DNA from: CAZGXI01 sp964529715
GTDB lineage: Bacteria > Chloroflexota > Anaerolineae > Aggregatilineales > Ch27
Assembly: GCA_964529715.1 (NCBI GenBank)
Contig: CAZGXI010000001.1
Location: forward strand, 1-64,000
DNA length: 64,000 nucleotides
Direction of reading: 5' to 3'
The position numbers and the translations under genes are program-made. Each line of letters opens with the position of its first letter. The first letter of the stretch is position 1. Shown here one piece after another: positions 17,833 to 26,406 of this stretch. The notes beneath the pieces are model-generated. The model was not told the DNA's origin, did not search any database, and saw nothing but the letters and a program-made list of their open reading frames with translations.

Positions 17833-18204
17833 CTACAGATCAACGCGCAGCCAGGTACGCCCGACCCGGAACAGCTCGCCTGGGCGGATCGGTTCAGCCT
17901 CATTGCCGCGCAACCGCCGCTCGCCGATATATGTCCCGTTGCGGCTGTCCGCATCTTTAAGGCTAAAACTCAGGCGGCTCATCTCATCGTACACGTCCAC
18001 CGCTGTCTCCTCACTACACGTGCAGATCAGGCGAGCGTGCGTGCGCGAGACCTGACTATCGTGCGGCAGCGCGATGTCGCACGCATCGCTCCGCCCAATG
18101 GTCAGTGTGAGTTCACTGGTATTGGCCGGCAGGATGAAGGATAGGCGCAGGCCGTCTTGTGGCCCGCTCATCAACATCACGTGAAACATTTGCCCCTCAG
18201 CCAT
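17833..18204 (-). CDS. FHA-domain protein
   Basis: 123 residues, nearly all one FHA domain. Phosphothreonine-reading residues are in place: IGRSDACDIALPHDSQVSRTHARL holds the conserved Arg, Ser and His, and KDADSRNGTYIG holds the Asn-Gly loop. GGAGGGGAA just before the ATG supports the start. FHA domains bind phosphothreonine peptides, and the gene directly follows a serine/threonine kinase with 74 bases between them, so it is probably a reader of that kinase's targets. Soluble and cytoplasmic. Confidence 0.88.
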   Translation of the reverse strand: MAEGQMFHVMLMSGPQDGLRLSFILPANTSELTLTIGRSDACDIALPHDSQVSRTHARLICTCSEETAVDVYDEMSRLSFSLKDADSRNGTYIGERRLRGNEAEPIRPGELFRVGRTWLRVDL

Positions 18205-18278
18205 TTCCCCTCCACCTGGATTTCCAATGCCGGTATAGAACAGTTTATCCCACCGGGCAACAATTTCAGAGGCGCGCC

Positions 18279-21200
18279 CTATTCGTCACCGCTGCCTGGC
18301 TCAGTCTGCGTATAGGCGCGCCACAGCCGCCGGGCTTCAGTACGTTTGGTACGCGAAGCCTCGTGGTGCGGGTTGATCGTCAGCGCCTGGTTGAACATCT
18401 CGACGGCCTCCGGGTAGCGTTTAAGCGCGATCAATGCCTCCCCCCGATTGTGCCAGAACCAGACGTCATTGCCGTTCAAGGCCGTCGCCCGCTCGTAACA
18501 TTCCAGCGCATCTGGCCAGCGTTCCAGGGCAGCATAGACCAATCCCAGACCGTTGTAAGCCCAGGCGTAATTGGGGTCGATCTCGATGGCGCGACGGTAA
18601 CTGGCAACGGCGTCATCCAGGCGGTTCAGCCGCCGCAAAATTTGCCCGCGCCGCGCCCAGATATTGGCATTGTCTCTGGCGAGCGCCAGAGCGCGGTCAG
18701 CCACTTGAAGCGCCTGAGCATAGCGGCCCAGGTCCAACAGCGGTTCAAGCTGGTTAGTATAATACCATAGGCCGTTGGGGTCTTCCTGCACGGCGCGCTC
18801 GAAACTGGCAAGCGCCTCTTCGCGCCGTCCCAGGGCCTCTAACGCCAGCCCGCGCCCATTCCACGCCCAGGCATAGTGGGGATCAACGGCCAACGCCTGA
18901 TCATAGGCAGTGATAGCCTCTTTGTTACGCCCCAGACGGCGGAGCGCCTGCCCCTTTTTGGCCCACGACTCGGCATGCTGATCGTTGATCGCCAGCGCGT
19001 GATCCAGCGCCTCGATGGCCTCTGGATAGCATTGCAGCACCACCAGCGCATCGCCCTGGTTGTACCAGAACCACATATCCGAGGGGTCTTCTTCAGCAGC
19101 GCGGCGGAAACACAGCAGCGCATCGGCAGGCGCACCCATCGCGCTGAAGGTCAGGCCGCGCCCGTTCCACGCCCAGGCATAGTGCGGGTCGAGTTGCAGA
19201 GCGCGGTCGTAGGCGTCCAGCGCGTCGTTGTAGCGGTTCAGGCGGCGATAAACCTGGCCCAGCTTGGCCCAGGCGCGCTCATGCAACGGGTTGATCTCAA
19301 CGGCCTTTTCCAGCAGGTCCAGCGCCTCGGTGTTGCGCCGCAGGGTGATCAGCGCATCGGCCTGATTATAGAGGTACTGCACATTGTCGGGATCAACTTC
19401 CACCGCCCGACTGTAAATCGCGGCGGCCTCCGCCACCCGTCCCAGCGACTCCAGGAGCGTCGCCATCTCGTTCCACGCCCAGGCATAGGTCGGGTCAAGC
19501 TGAACGGCCCGTTCCAGATGGTTAAGCGCCTGCTCATCGTGATCCAGGTGACGCAGCGCGCTGCCTAGCCGCGCCCAACTGCGGGCATGGTTCGGGTTCA
19601 GTTCGATGGCCTTGCGCAGCGGGATCAGGGCTTCCTCGTAGCGTCTGAGCATCACCAGAACGTTGCCCTGGTTGTACCAGTGCCACACATCGTCCGGGGC
19701 CACCTCGGCGGCACGACGGTAACAGTCCAACGCCTCGACATAGCGTTCCAACCGTTCCAGGACGATCCCCTTGCCATTGATGGCCCACCCGTAGTTCGGA
19801 TTCAGGTCCACCGCCCGGCTGTAGGCTTCCAGCGCCTCCTCATAGCGGTCGAGATGGCGCAGCACCTGCCCCAGCTTGGCCCAGCTATAGGCATGGTCCG
19901 GGGCAATGCGTGTGGCTTCCTGAGCCGGCGCCAGAGCCTCGCTGTAGCGCCGCAGTTCAACCAGCATTTCCACCTGGTTATACCAGTGCCACACCTCGCC
20001 GGGCGCGTCGCGGGCGGCATTGCGGAAGGCCACCAGGGCCTCTTGCCAGCGTCCCAACGCCTTGAGGGCCAGGCCCAGACCGTTGCTGGCCCAGCCGTAA
20101 TCCGGCTGAAGTTTGAGCGCCATCCGGTACGCCTTCACGGCGTCCTCATAGCGTTCGGTCAGGCGATAAATCTGGCCGCGCTTGGCCCAGCTATGCGCGT
20201 GCATCGGATCGACCTGCAAGGCGCGATCCAGCAGTGGAAGAGCCTCCTCGAAGCGATTCATCATTTGTAAGACGCTGGCCTGGTTATACCAGTGCCACAC
20301 CTCGCCCGGCTTGAGTTCCGCCGCCCGACGATAAGCCTCCAGGGCTTCATCCAGTCGATCCAGCCGTTCCAAAACGATACCTTTGCTGTTCCAGGCCCAG
20401 CCGTAAGACGGCGACAACTGAATGGCGCGGTCAAGACAGGTCAGCGCCTCGTCGTAGCGATGGAGCAAACGCAGGGTGCGACCCTTGCGCGCCCAGGCCC
20501 AGGCAAAATCCGGTTGGAGAGTCAGAGCACGGTCGTAGGCTTGCAGGGCTTCCTCGTTGTGTCCCAGTTCGGTCAGGCTGTAGCCCTTGTCCATCAGCTC
20601 GCGGGCTTCCAACTGCGGACCGGCAATCTCCATCTCTGGCGGCCTACCGGTCACGGTCTGGTAGACAGACGCCAGGGAATCGGCCACTTCGCCCCAATCG
20701 CCGGGTCGATCCGCCGGAGATTTCGCCAGACATGCCAACAGCAAGCGTTGCAAGTCTAGCGGTAAGTCTTGTGCCACGTCGCGCGGAATCTGCGGCGTCT
20801 CCTGTAGGTGCGCCGCCAGCCATGCCTGGAATTTACGCGCCGAAAACACAGGCCGCCCGGTAAGCATCTCGTACAGGATGCAGCCAAAGGCGTAAATGTC
20901 GGAGCGGTGATCGACCGCTTCAGCGCGGCACTGCTCCGGTGACATATACGGCGCTGTGCCCACAATCGCCCCCACGCGCGTCAGGCGCAGCGATTGATCG
21001 TCGCTGTCGCCCTCCAGCGGCACTTTCTCTGGGGACAGCGAATGCACCAGGCCGAAATCGGTGACTTTGGCAATCTCGTCGTGGGTGACGAGAATGTTAG
21101 CCGGTTTGAGGTCACGGTGCACCAGCCCCGGCATCTGCCGGACGGCGTGCTGCATCCCCAGGGCGATATGCATTCCAAACGCCACCGCCAGGTCCAATGT

Positions 21201-22322
21201 GATCCGGTTGTGGTCGATCCAGGAACGGAGGTCCGGGCCGAGTCCCTCCGGGCCGCTAATATGCTCCAAAAAGATATGGGGCCGCCCGCGCACCGTGCGC
21301 ACCACGCGCGCCTGCACAATGTGGCGATGCTTTTCCAGCCGAATCCAGGTCAGTGCCTCCTGTATAAAACGCGCCACCGCCCGGTCGTTATCGAAAAAGC
21401 GCGCCTGGAAGCTCTTGATCGCCACCGGCTCATGCAGCTCGCGGTCGTAGCACAGATACACCACCCCCATCCCACCGCGCAGCACCTGCGCCACCTCATA
21501 GCGGTCCTCGATGCGGTCGCCTGGCCAAAACTCATCCTCAGAGGTTTGGGAGCGGCGCGACGAGAGGATATAGGGCATATCCACCGCCGAAAACACGCCC
21601 TCGGCGCGTTGGGGTTGATCGGCGGCAGGCGAGGCGTCGGTGGGCCGGTCGTCGGTCTCCGGCGCAGGACGCACTTCAGAGAGGATGTTCGGGTCGTCGG
21701 TGGCAGCCAGGTCGTCCTGCGTATCGGCCAAAGCCGTGCCGACTGCCGGGGCGGCAACCGTCTGCTGCGGCTGAACGGAAGTCCGCACGTCCATCACCGG
21801 CAGGGCCACCGCGCCAGCTGGCCCGATGGGATAGCGGAACACCAGCGCCGTCAGGATACCTTGCAGGTCCGGGGGGTGCTCTTCGGGAGCGAGTTCCGCC
21901 GCCGCCCACAGCGCCACTGCCACATTACGCGCGTTCGGGAGTGCCAGGGCGACTTCGGTCACCCAGCGAATAAACCGCTCCATTGCCTGCGCCGCCAGGT
22001 GACGGTCCACGTCGTGCGCAGCGCGCTGGGCGGCCCGACGATAGGCCAGTAGTGCCTTGCCTACATAGAATACGCGCAGTTGATCTTCGACCAACACACG
22101 GCGCGCACATAAATCTCCCAGGGCAAAAAAATCATTGGCGTCCGGCGCCTCGCGCCGCAGAACCAGCCGCCCCAGTTCCCGGATTTCCGGATCGGGGTCG
22201 CTGGCAAACAGGTCTGCCTGGTGCTCACGGCGATTACGTTGCGGCGAACGCGCTGCATCCTCGGCAGACAGAGGCGAGGGGCGACGTTCTGTCTGGGGGA
22301 CCGGCGGCAGTTCCAGGCTCAT
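18279..22322 (-). CDS. Cytoplasmic serine/threonine protein kinase with long TPR array
   Basis: 1347 residues. Residues 1-260 are partly helical and partly low-complexity. The kinase domain covers about 272-560 with a glycine loop in which LRGGMGVVY replaces the full GxGxxG, the ATP Lys in VAIKSF, HRDLKPANIL, DFGLVHS and the APYMSPEQCR activation segment, so it should be active. From about 575 to 1330 there are about 22 TPR units, ordered in a repeating triad (WNGKG, WHWYNQ, SWAKLGQ types). No membrane helix is present. TPRs would dock protein partners. It starts six bases after the Clp ATPase stop, so the two are surely co-transcribed, and is followed by an FHA gene. Confidence 0.9.
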   Translation of the reverse strand: MSLELPPVPQTERRPSPLSAEDAARSPQRNRREHQADLFASDPDPEIRELGRLVLRREAPDANDFFALGDLCARRVLVEDQLRVFYVGKALLAYRRAAQRAAHDVDRHLAAQAMERFIRWVTEVALALPNARNVAVALWAAAELAPEEHPPDLQGILTALVFRYPIGPAGAVALPVMDVRTSVQPQQTVAAPAVGTALADTQDDLAATDDPNILSEVRPAPETDDRPTDASPAADQPQRAEGVFSAVDMPYILSSRRSQTSEDEFWPGDRIEDRYEVAQVLRGGMGVVYLCYDRELHEPVAIKSFQARFFDNDRAVARFIQEALTWIRLEKHRHIVQARVVRTVRGRPHIFLEHISGPEGLGPDLRSWIDHNRITLDLAVAFGMHIALGMQHAVRQMPGLVHRDLKPANILVTHDEIAKVTDFGLVHSLSPEKVPLEGDSDDQSLRLTRVGAIVGTAPYMSPEQCRAEAVDHRSDIYAFGCILYEMLTGRPVFSARKFQAWLAAHLQETPQIPRDVAQDLPLDLQRLLLACLAKSPADRPGDWGEVADSLASVYQTVTGRPPEMEIAGPQLEARELMDKGYSLTELGHNEEALQAYDRALTLQPDFAWAWARKGRTLRLLHRYDEALTCLDRAIQLSPSYGWAWNSKGIVLERLDRLDEALEAYRRAAELKPGEVWHWYNQASVLQMMNRFEEALPLLDRALQVDPMHAHSWAKRGQIYRLTERYEDAVKAYRMALKLQPDYGWASNGLGLALKALGRWQEALVAFRNAARDAPGEVWHWYNQVEMLVELRRYSEALAPAQEATRIAPDHAYSWAKLGQVLRHLDRYEEALEAYSRAVDLNPNYGWAINGKGIVLERLERYVEALDCYRRAAEVAPDDVWHWYNQGNVLVMLRRYEEALIPLRKAIELNPNHARSWARLGSALRHLDHDEQALNHLERAVQLDPTYAWAWNEMATLLESLGRVAEAAAIYSRAVEVDPDNVQYLYNQADALITLRRNTEALDLLEKAVEINPLHERAWAKLGQVYRRLNRYNDALDAYDRALQLDPHYAWAWNGRGLTFSAMGAPADALLCFRRAAEEDPSDMWFWYNQGDALVVLQCYPEAIEALDHALAINDQHAESWAKKGQALRRLGRNKEAITAYDQALAVDPHYAWAWNGRGLALEALGRREEALASFERAVQEDPNGLWYYTNQLEPLLDLGRYAQALQVADRALALARDNANIWARRGQILRRLNRLDDAVASYRRAIEIDPNYAWAYNGLGLVYAALERWPDALECYERATALNGNDVWFWHNRGEALIALKRYPEAVEMFNQALTINPHHEASRTKRTEARRLWRAYTQTEPGSGDE
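18345..20410 (-). repeat. Tandem 306-base (102-residue) three-TPR super-repeat
   Basis: Inside the kinase gene, TPR units recur as triads. Each triad opens with a YAWAWNGKG-type helix, then a VWHWYNQ type, then a HARSWAKLGQ type, spaced 34 residues apart. I count seven triads, the last degenerate. This is coding repeat structure, not an intergenic array. Confidence 0.8.
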
Positions 22323-22328
22323 AAGCTC

Positions 22329-24662
22329 TCAGGAGCGCGTCGCGGGCCGAGACTCGGCGTAATCCGCCGGCGAATCGGCACTAAACGCCAGGCCGTCTCC
22401 GGCAGCGCGGACATAGATCGTCTGGCCGGGCTTGAAGGTGTCTTCTAGCAATAGGCCACTCAGCGGGCGAGTCAGCAGGCGCTCGATAGCACGACGCAGC
22501 GGGCGCGCCCCCATCGCCGGACTGTAGCCTTCTTCCAGCAACGCCCCGCGCGCAGTATCGTCCAGCACCAGCGTCAGGTTTTGCTGGGCCAACCGGGCGC
22601 GCAGGTCTTTCAACTGCAACTCCAAAATGGCATTCAGGCTCACCACGTCCAGCGGGCGGAAGACGATCACCTCGTCCAGGCGATTGAGAAATTCCGGGCG
22701 GAAGAACTGCTTGAGGTAAGCCTCGTAATCGGGCAGGTGGTCTTCCTCGTCGCGGGCAAAACCCATCCCGCGCGCCGATTCCCCGGCCCCAATATTGCTG
22801 GTCATGATGAACACGGCATGCCGCGCGTCCACCGTCACGCCGCGTGAATCGGTCAGCCGTCCCTCGTCGAAGACCTGTAAGAACAGGTCGAAGACCTCCG
22901 GTGCGGCCTTTTCGACCTCGTCCAGCAGCACCAGGCTGTAAGGCCGGCGATGCAGCGCCTCGGTAAGCTGCCCACCGCGCTCAGAGTCGCGGTAGCCAGG
23001 CGGAGAGCCGATCAGCCGGGCGACGGTATGCTCGTCGTGGTACTCGGACATGTCCAGCCGGACCATGGCGTCCTCGCTGCCGAACAGAAATTCCGCCAGC
23101 GCCTTGGCCAGTTCGGTCTTGCCCACGCCGGACGGCCCCAGGAAGAGGAAGACGCCGATAGGCCGCCGGGGATCGCCCAGCCCCGCCCGCGCCTGCTTGA
23201 TGGCCGACGCCACCGCCGTTACTGCCTGGTCCTGCCCGATCACGCGCGCCTTGAGCGCCTCAGTCATGGCCGACAGGCGGCGGCGCTCATCTGCCGTCAG
23301 GTCCGCTGCCGGGATGCCCGTCCACTCGGCCAGCACCTCGGCCACCGTGCGGGCAGTCACTTCGGCCAGCGCACCCTCCTCCGGCTGGTGCGTGCGAACG
23401 ACCAGTCGGGCGCACGCCTCGTCGATCAGGTCGAGCGCCTTATCCGGCAGGCGTTTGTCCGGCAGGTAGCGTACCGAGAGCCGAACGGCAGCCTCCAACG
23501 CATCGGGATGGATGCGGACGTGGTGATGATTTTCGTATCGTTCGCGCTGCGCCGCCAGGATTGCCAGGGTATCGTCCTCGCCTGGCTCGCCGATCTCGAT
23601 CACACGGAAACGGCGGTCCAGGGCCGGGTCCTGAGCAATGGCGCGGCGATATTCTTCGACGGTTGTCGCGCCGATACACATGATGTCACCGCGTGCCAGA
23701 GCGGGTTTGAGGATGTTGGCCGCGTCCAGGTTGCTGTCCAGCGTATCGCCCGCACCGACAATGGTGTGTATCTCATCGATGAACAGGATCACGTCTGAGG
23801 CCATGCGGACTTCCTCGACGATGCCAATCAGACGCTCCTCAAACTGGCCGCGCAGGCTGGTTCCGGCCACAATCGAGCCGATCTCGATCTGCACGATACG
23901 CCGCCCCTGCACCGACGGCGGCGCCGTACCCTGGGCGATCTGCCAGGCCAGTCCTTCGACCACCGCCGTCTTGCCCACGCCGGAGTCGCCGACCAGCAAA
24001 GGGTTGTTCTTCTTACTGCGGGCCAGCGTGCGGGCCAACGCACGGATTTCGCGCTCGCGCCCGATGGCCGGGCCGATGCGCCCCAACTGCGCCTGCTGGA
24101 TCAGGTCGCGCCCGAACTTGTCGAGCATGGGCGTGGGCACGCGCCCCAGTTCGCGCGTGGGATGCTTGCGATCCGGCTGGAGCGACTCGAGGGCCTGCGC
24201 CTCATAGCGCGCCTCGGCTTCCTCAACCAGCACGCCGATCCAGTGCGTCAGGTCGAAGCCGAGGGCCGTCAACTGCCGCACAGCAACGCCCTCGCCCTCC
24301 TGCAACAGCGCCAGCAGCAGGTGCTCTTCGTCAACCTCGTCCTGGTCTTCGTCATCTGCCGCGTAGACAGCGATGGTCAGCACGGCGCGCGCACGCGGCG
24401 TGAGCGGGATAGGCTCGGCGGGAATTTCGGAGCCGCGCCCGGCAGCCTCACGAATGGCATTGCGCACACTGGCTGGGTCCAGGTTGGCGTCGCGCAGCAA
24501 CCGCTCCGTGCGCCCGCCCTCGATCTTGGTCAGGGCATTAAAAAGGTGCTCCGTGCCCAGGTAATTGTGCCCCAGGCGTGCACATTCTTCTGCTGCCAGC
24601 CCCAGCAGACGGCGGCAGCGATCCCGAATTTCTTGCTCGCTGATTTCCGGTGGTAGCGACAT
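22329..24662 (-). CDS. Clp-family AAA+ ATPase, ClpC-like but lacking the middle domain
   Basis: 777 residues. An N-terminal double Clp-N repeat (about 1-145), first AAA+ module with GDSGVGKT and ILFIDEIHT, second module with GPSGVGKT and LVLLDEVEKA, and a D2-small C-terminal domain. The UVR/coiled-coil middle segment found in ClpC between the modules is missing: after LDLIDEACARLVV the chain passes almost at once to VAEVLAEWTGIPAADL. A GMGF tripeptide region before DEEDHLPDYEAYLKQFF is where ClpP-binding ATPases carry their loop. It would unfold proteins for ClpP or remodel them. First gene of the unit with the TPR kinase. Confidence 0.88.
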   Translation of the reverse strand: MSLPPEISEQEIRDRCRRLLGLAAEECARLGHNYLGTEHLFNALTKIEGGRTERLLRDANLDPASVRNAIREAAGRGSEIPAEPIPLTPRARAVLTIAVYAADDEDQDEVDEEHLLLALLQEGEGVAVRQLTALGFDLTHWIGVLVEEAEARYEAQALESLQPDRKHPTRELGRVPTPMLDKFGRDLIQQAQLGRIGPAIGREREIRALARTLARSKKNNPLLVGDSGVGKTAVVEGLAWQIAQGTAPPSVQGRRIVQIEIGSIVAGTSLRGQFEERLIGIVEEVRMASDVILFIDEIHTIVGAGDTLDSNLDAANILKPALARGDIMCIGATTVEEYRRAIAQDPALDRRFRVIEIGEPGEDDTLAILAAQRERYENHHHVRIHPDALEAAVRLSVRYLPDKRLPDKALDLIDEACARLVVRTHQPEEGALAEVTARTVAEVLAEWTGIPAADLTADERRRLSAMTEALKARVIGQDQAVTAVASAIKQARAGLGDPRRPIGVFLFLGPSGVGKTELAKALAEFLFGSEDAMVRLDMSEYHDEHTVARLIGSPPGYRDSERGGQLTEALHRRPYSLVLLDEVEKAAPEVFDLFLQVFDEGRLTDSRGVTVDARHAVFIMTSNIGAGESARGMGFARDEEDHLPDYEAYLKQFFRPEFLNRLDEVIVFRPLDVVSLNAILELQLKDLRARLAQQNLTLVLDDTARGALLEEGYSPAMGARPLRRAIERLLTRPLSGLLLEDTFKPGQTIYVRAAGDGLAFSADSPADYAESRPATRS

Positions 24663-24770
24663 GCACCCTCAACCCTGTCAGCCCGCGCGCCCTCAACCCC
24701 AGTATACCGCAAGCAGTGGGCAGTTCGCAGCTTTCGCAACAAATTGTTCTGCCGCCCAGAAAAGGCGGGG

Positions 24771-24776
24771 TATAAT
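24771..24776 (+). promoter_or_regulatory. -10 element for the transmembrane kinase gene
   Basis: A perfect TATAAT stands 60 bases before the kinase start in the divergent gap with the Clp gene. The best -35 (TTCTGC, 18-base spacer) is poor, so an activator may be needed. Confidence 0.5.
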
Positions 24777-24835
24777 CTCAACAAAGCACCGTTGTGAACA
24801 AACGCGCGTTTACCCTCACCCGGTATGGAGTGAAC

Positions 24836-26380
24836 ATGCCTCCCGACCCATTGATCGGCAAAACCCTTGGCGATTACCAGATTATAGAGCTTTTGGGACG
24901 CGGCGGCATGGCCCGTGTGTACCGGGGTCACGACCCCAAGCTGGACCGCGACGCTGCCGTCAAAGTCGTCTTCCTGGCCGAGGCCCCTGCCGAAGACAAG
25001 AGTGAGTACCAAAAACGCTTCGAGCGCGAGGGGCGCGCCATCGCCCGCCTTCAGCACCCCAACATCGTAGGGGTCTATCAGTTCGGCCAGTCAGACGACC
25101 TGTACTTTATGGCGATGCAATTCATCGAAGGCGAAGACCTGGGCCAGATTCTTGAAAAGTACAATACCCAGGGCAGCCGCCCCCCCATCAGCCAGGTGTT
25201 ACGCATCGCCCGCGACATCGCCAGCGCCCTAGATTATGCTCATGCGCACGGCGTCATTCACCGCGATGTCAAGCCCTCGAACATCATGGTCACGCCCGAA
25301 GGCAGCGCCATCCTCACCGACTTCGGCCTGGTGCTGCAAACGCAAGAAGGCACCATGGGCACGACCTTCGGCAGCGCCCATTATATGGCCCCCGAACAGG
25401 CCGTCTCGTCGGCAAACGCCGTCCCCCAAACCGACCAATATGCCCTGGGGGTAGTGCTGTACGAGATGTTGTGTGGCAAGCGCCCGTTTGACGATCCCTC
25501 GGCCATGAGCGTCGCCATCATGCACATGCAAGACCCCCCACCGCCGCTGCGACAGTTTAATCCTGAACTAGGAGCAGAGGTCGAACAGGTCATCTTGCGC
25601 GCGATGGCGAAGGTGCCTATCGCCCGTTTTCCCACCGTCACGGGAATGGTCAAGGCGTTGGAGGCGGCGCTGAACAGCGAGCAGAGTGTTGCGCAAAAAG
25701 GCAACACAGCCAAAGCGGAGCGCGTCGGCCTCACGCGCTTGCAGCCCCCCGAACCCGTCCCAACGGGGTCAACCGCCGCACAAAGCCCCTTGCAGGCCGT
25801 GCCCGACCTGGAAGAACAAAAGACAGTCGTCTTGCCACACGAAGCCAGCCTGCCGGGGCAGTCCTTCATCCCGGCGGCCCGGCAGTCCCGTGCGCGTCGG
25901 ATTGTCGTTGCCGTCCTGGTGCTGGCGGCGCTGGCGCTGTTGGCCCTGCTGGCCCTGACAGCCGGCGGCGGGATGGCCCCGGCCTCCTCGGAGCCGCCGA
26001 ACGTCCTGCTCCTTTATGACGACGATGCCTTCCTGCTGGTCAATCAGGCTGATCGGACGCTCAATGTCGCAGACCTGGTCTTCCGGCGAGAAGGCGCGGA
26101 GTTCAGCGCCGGCCAGTGGACTGATGGCACGGCTCCACCGGCGGCCTTGCCCCCCCGTCAATGCTTCCACTTATGGCGCGACACCCTGGCCGTCACACCG
26201 GGCAACATGCCGTTCGACCGGAATGCCTGCGACATACGGGCTGCCTGGCGCAGAACCACACAGCCACACTGGTTCTGGATCAGCGATTCGCCCGATGCGA
26301 CGTTTGATGTAATACTGTCCGGTACGGTCCTTCGCACCTGTGAGATTGCCGCCGGACGCTGTGAAGTGACCCTGCCCTAA
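24836..26380 (+). CDS. Transmembrane serine/threonine protein kinase with unrecognised extracytoplasmic domain
   Basis: 514 residues from ATG 24836, chosen for GGAG six bases upstream (a GTG at 24794 is the alternative). The PknB-type kinase domain (about 10-275) has LLGRGGMARVYRG, AAVKVVF, HRDVKPSNIM, DFGLVLQ and SAHYMAPEQ; all catalytic residues are present. A linker, one membrane helix (about 358-382) and an outer domain of about 125 residues follow. That outer part is not PASTA. It has four cysteines and resembles the C-terminus of the CAP-like protein at 48722-50314. A sensor kinase with its ligand domain outside the membrane is the natural reading. The histidine kinase gene follows 26 bases later. 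Confidence 0.9.
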   Translation: MPPDPLIGKTLGDYQIIELLGRGGMARVYRGHDPKLDRDAAVKVVFLAEAPAEDKSEYQKRFEREGRAIARLQHPNIVGVYQFGQSDDLYFMAMQFIEGEDLGQILEKYNTQGSRPPISQVLRIARDIASALDYAHAHGVIHRDVKPSNIMVTPEGSAILTDFGLVLQTQEGTMGTTFGSAHYMAPEQAVSSANAVPQTDQYALGVVLYEMLCGKRPFDDPSAMSVAIMHMQDPPPPLRQFNPELGAEVEQVILRAMAKVPIARFPTVTGMVKALEAALNSEQSVAQKGNTAKAERVGLTRLQPPEPVPTGSTAAQSPLQAVPDLEEQKTVVLPHEASLPGQSFIPAARQSRARRIVVAVLVLAALALLALLALTAGGGMAPASSEPPNVLLLYDDDAFLLVNQADRTLNVADLVFRREGAEFSAGQWTDGTAPPAALPPRQCFHLWRDTLAVTPGNMPFDRNACDIRAAWRRTTQPHWFWISDSPDATFDVILSGTVLRTCEIAAGRCEVTLP

Positions 26381-26406
26381 AAAGGAGTTTTAACAAGCAG
26401 GACGGC

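Noticed and set aside
18345..20410. Regular 306-base DNA period as a possible CRISPR or satellite array
   Set aside because: The period is explained by three 34-residue TPR units inside an intact reading frame.
20994..22052. 352-codon open frame on the plus strand
   Set aside because: Antisense to the kinase domain of the TPR kinase; His- and Arg-rich shadow.
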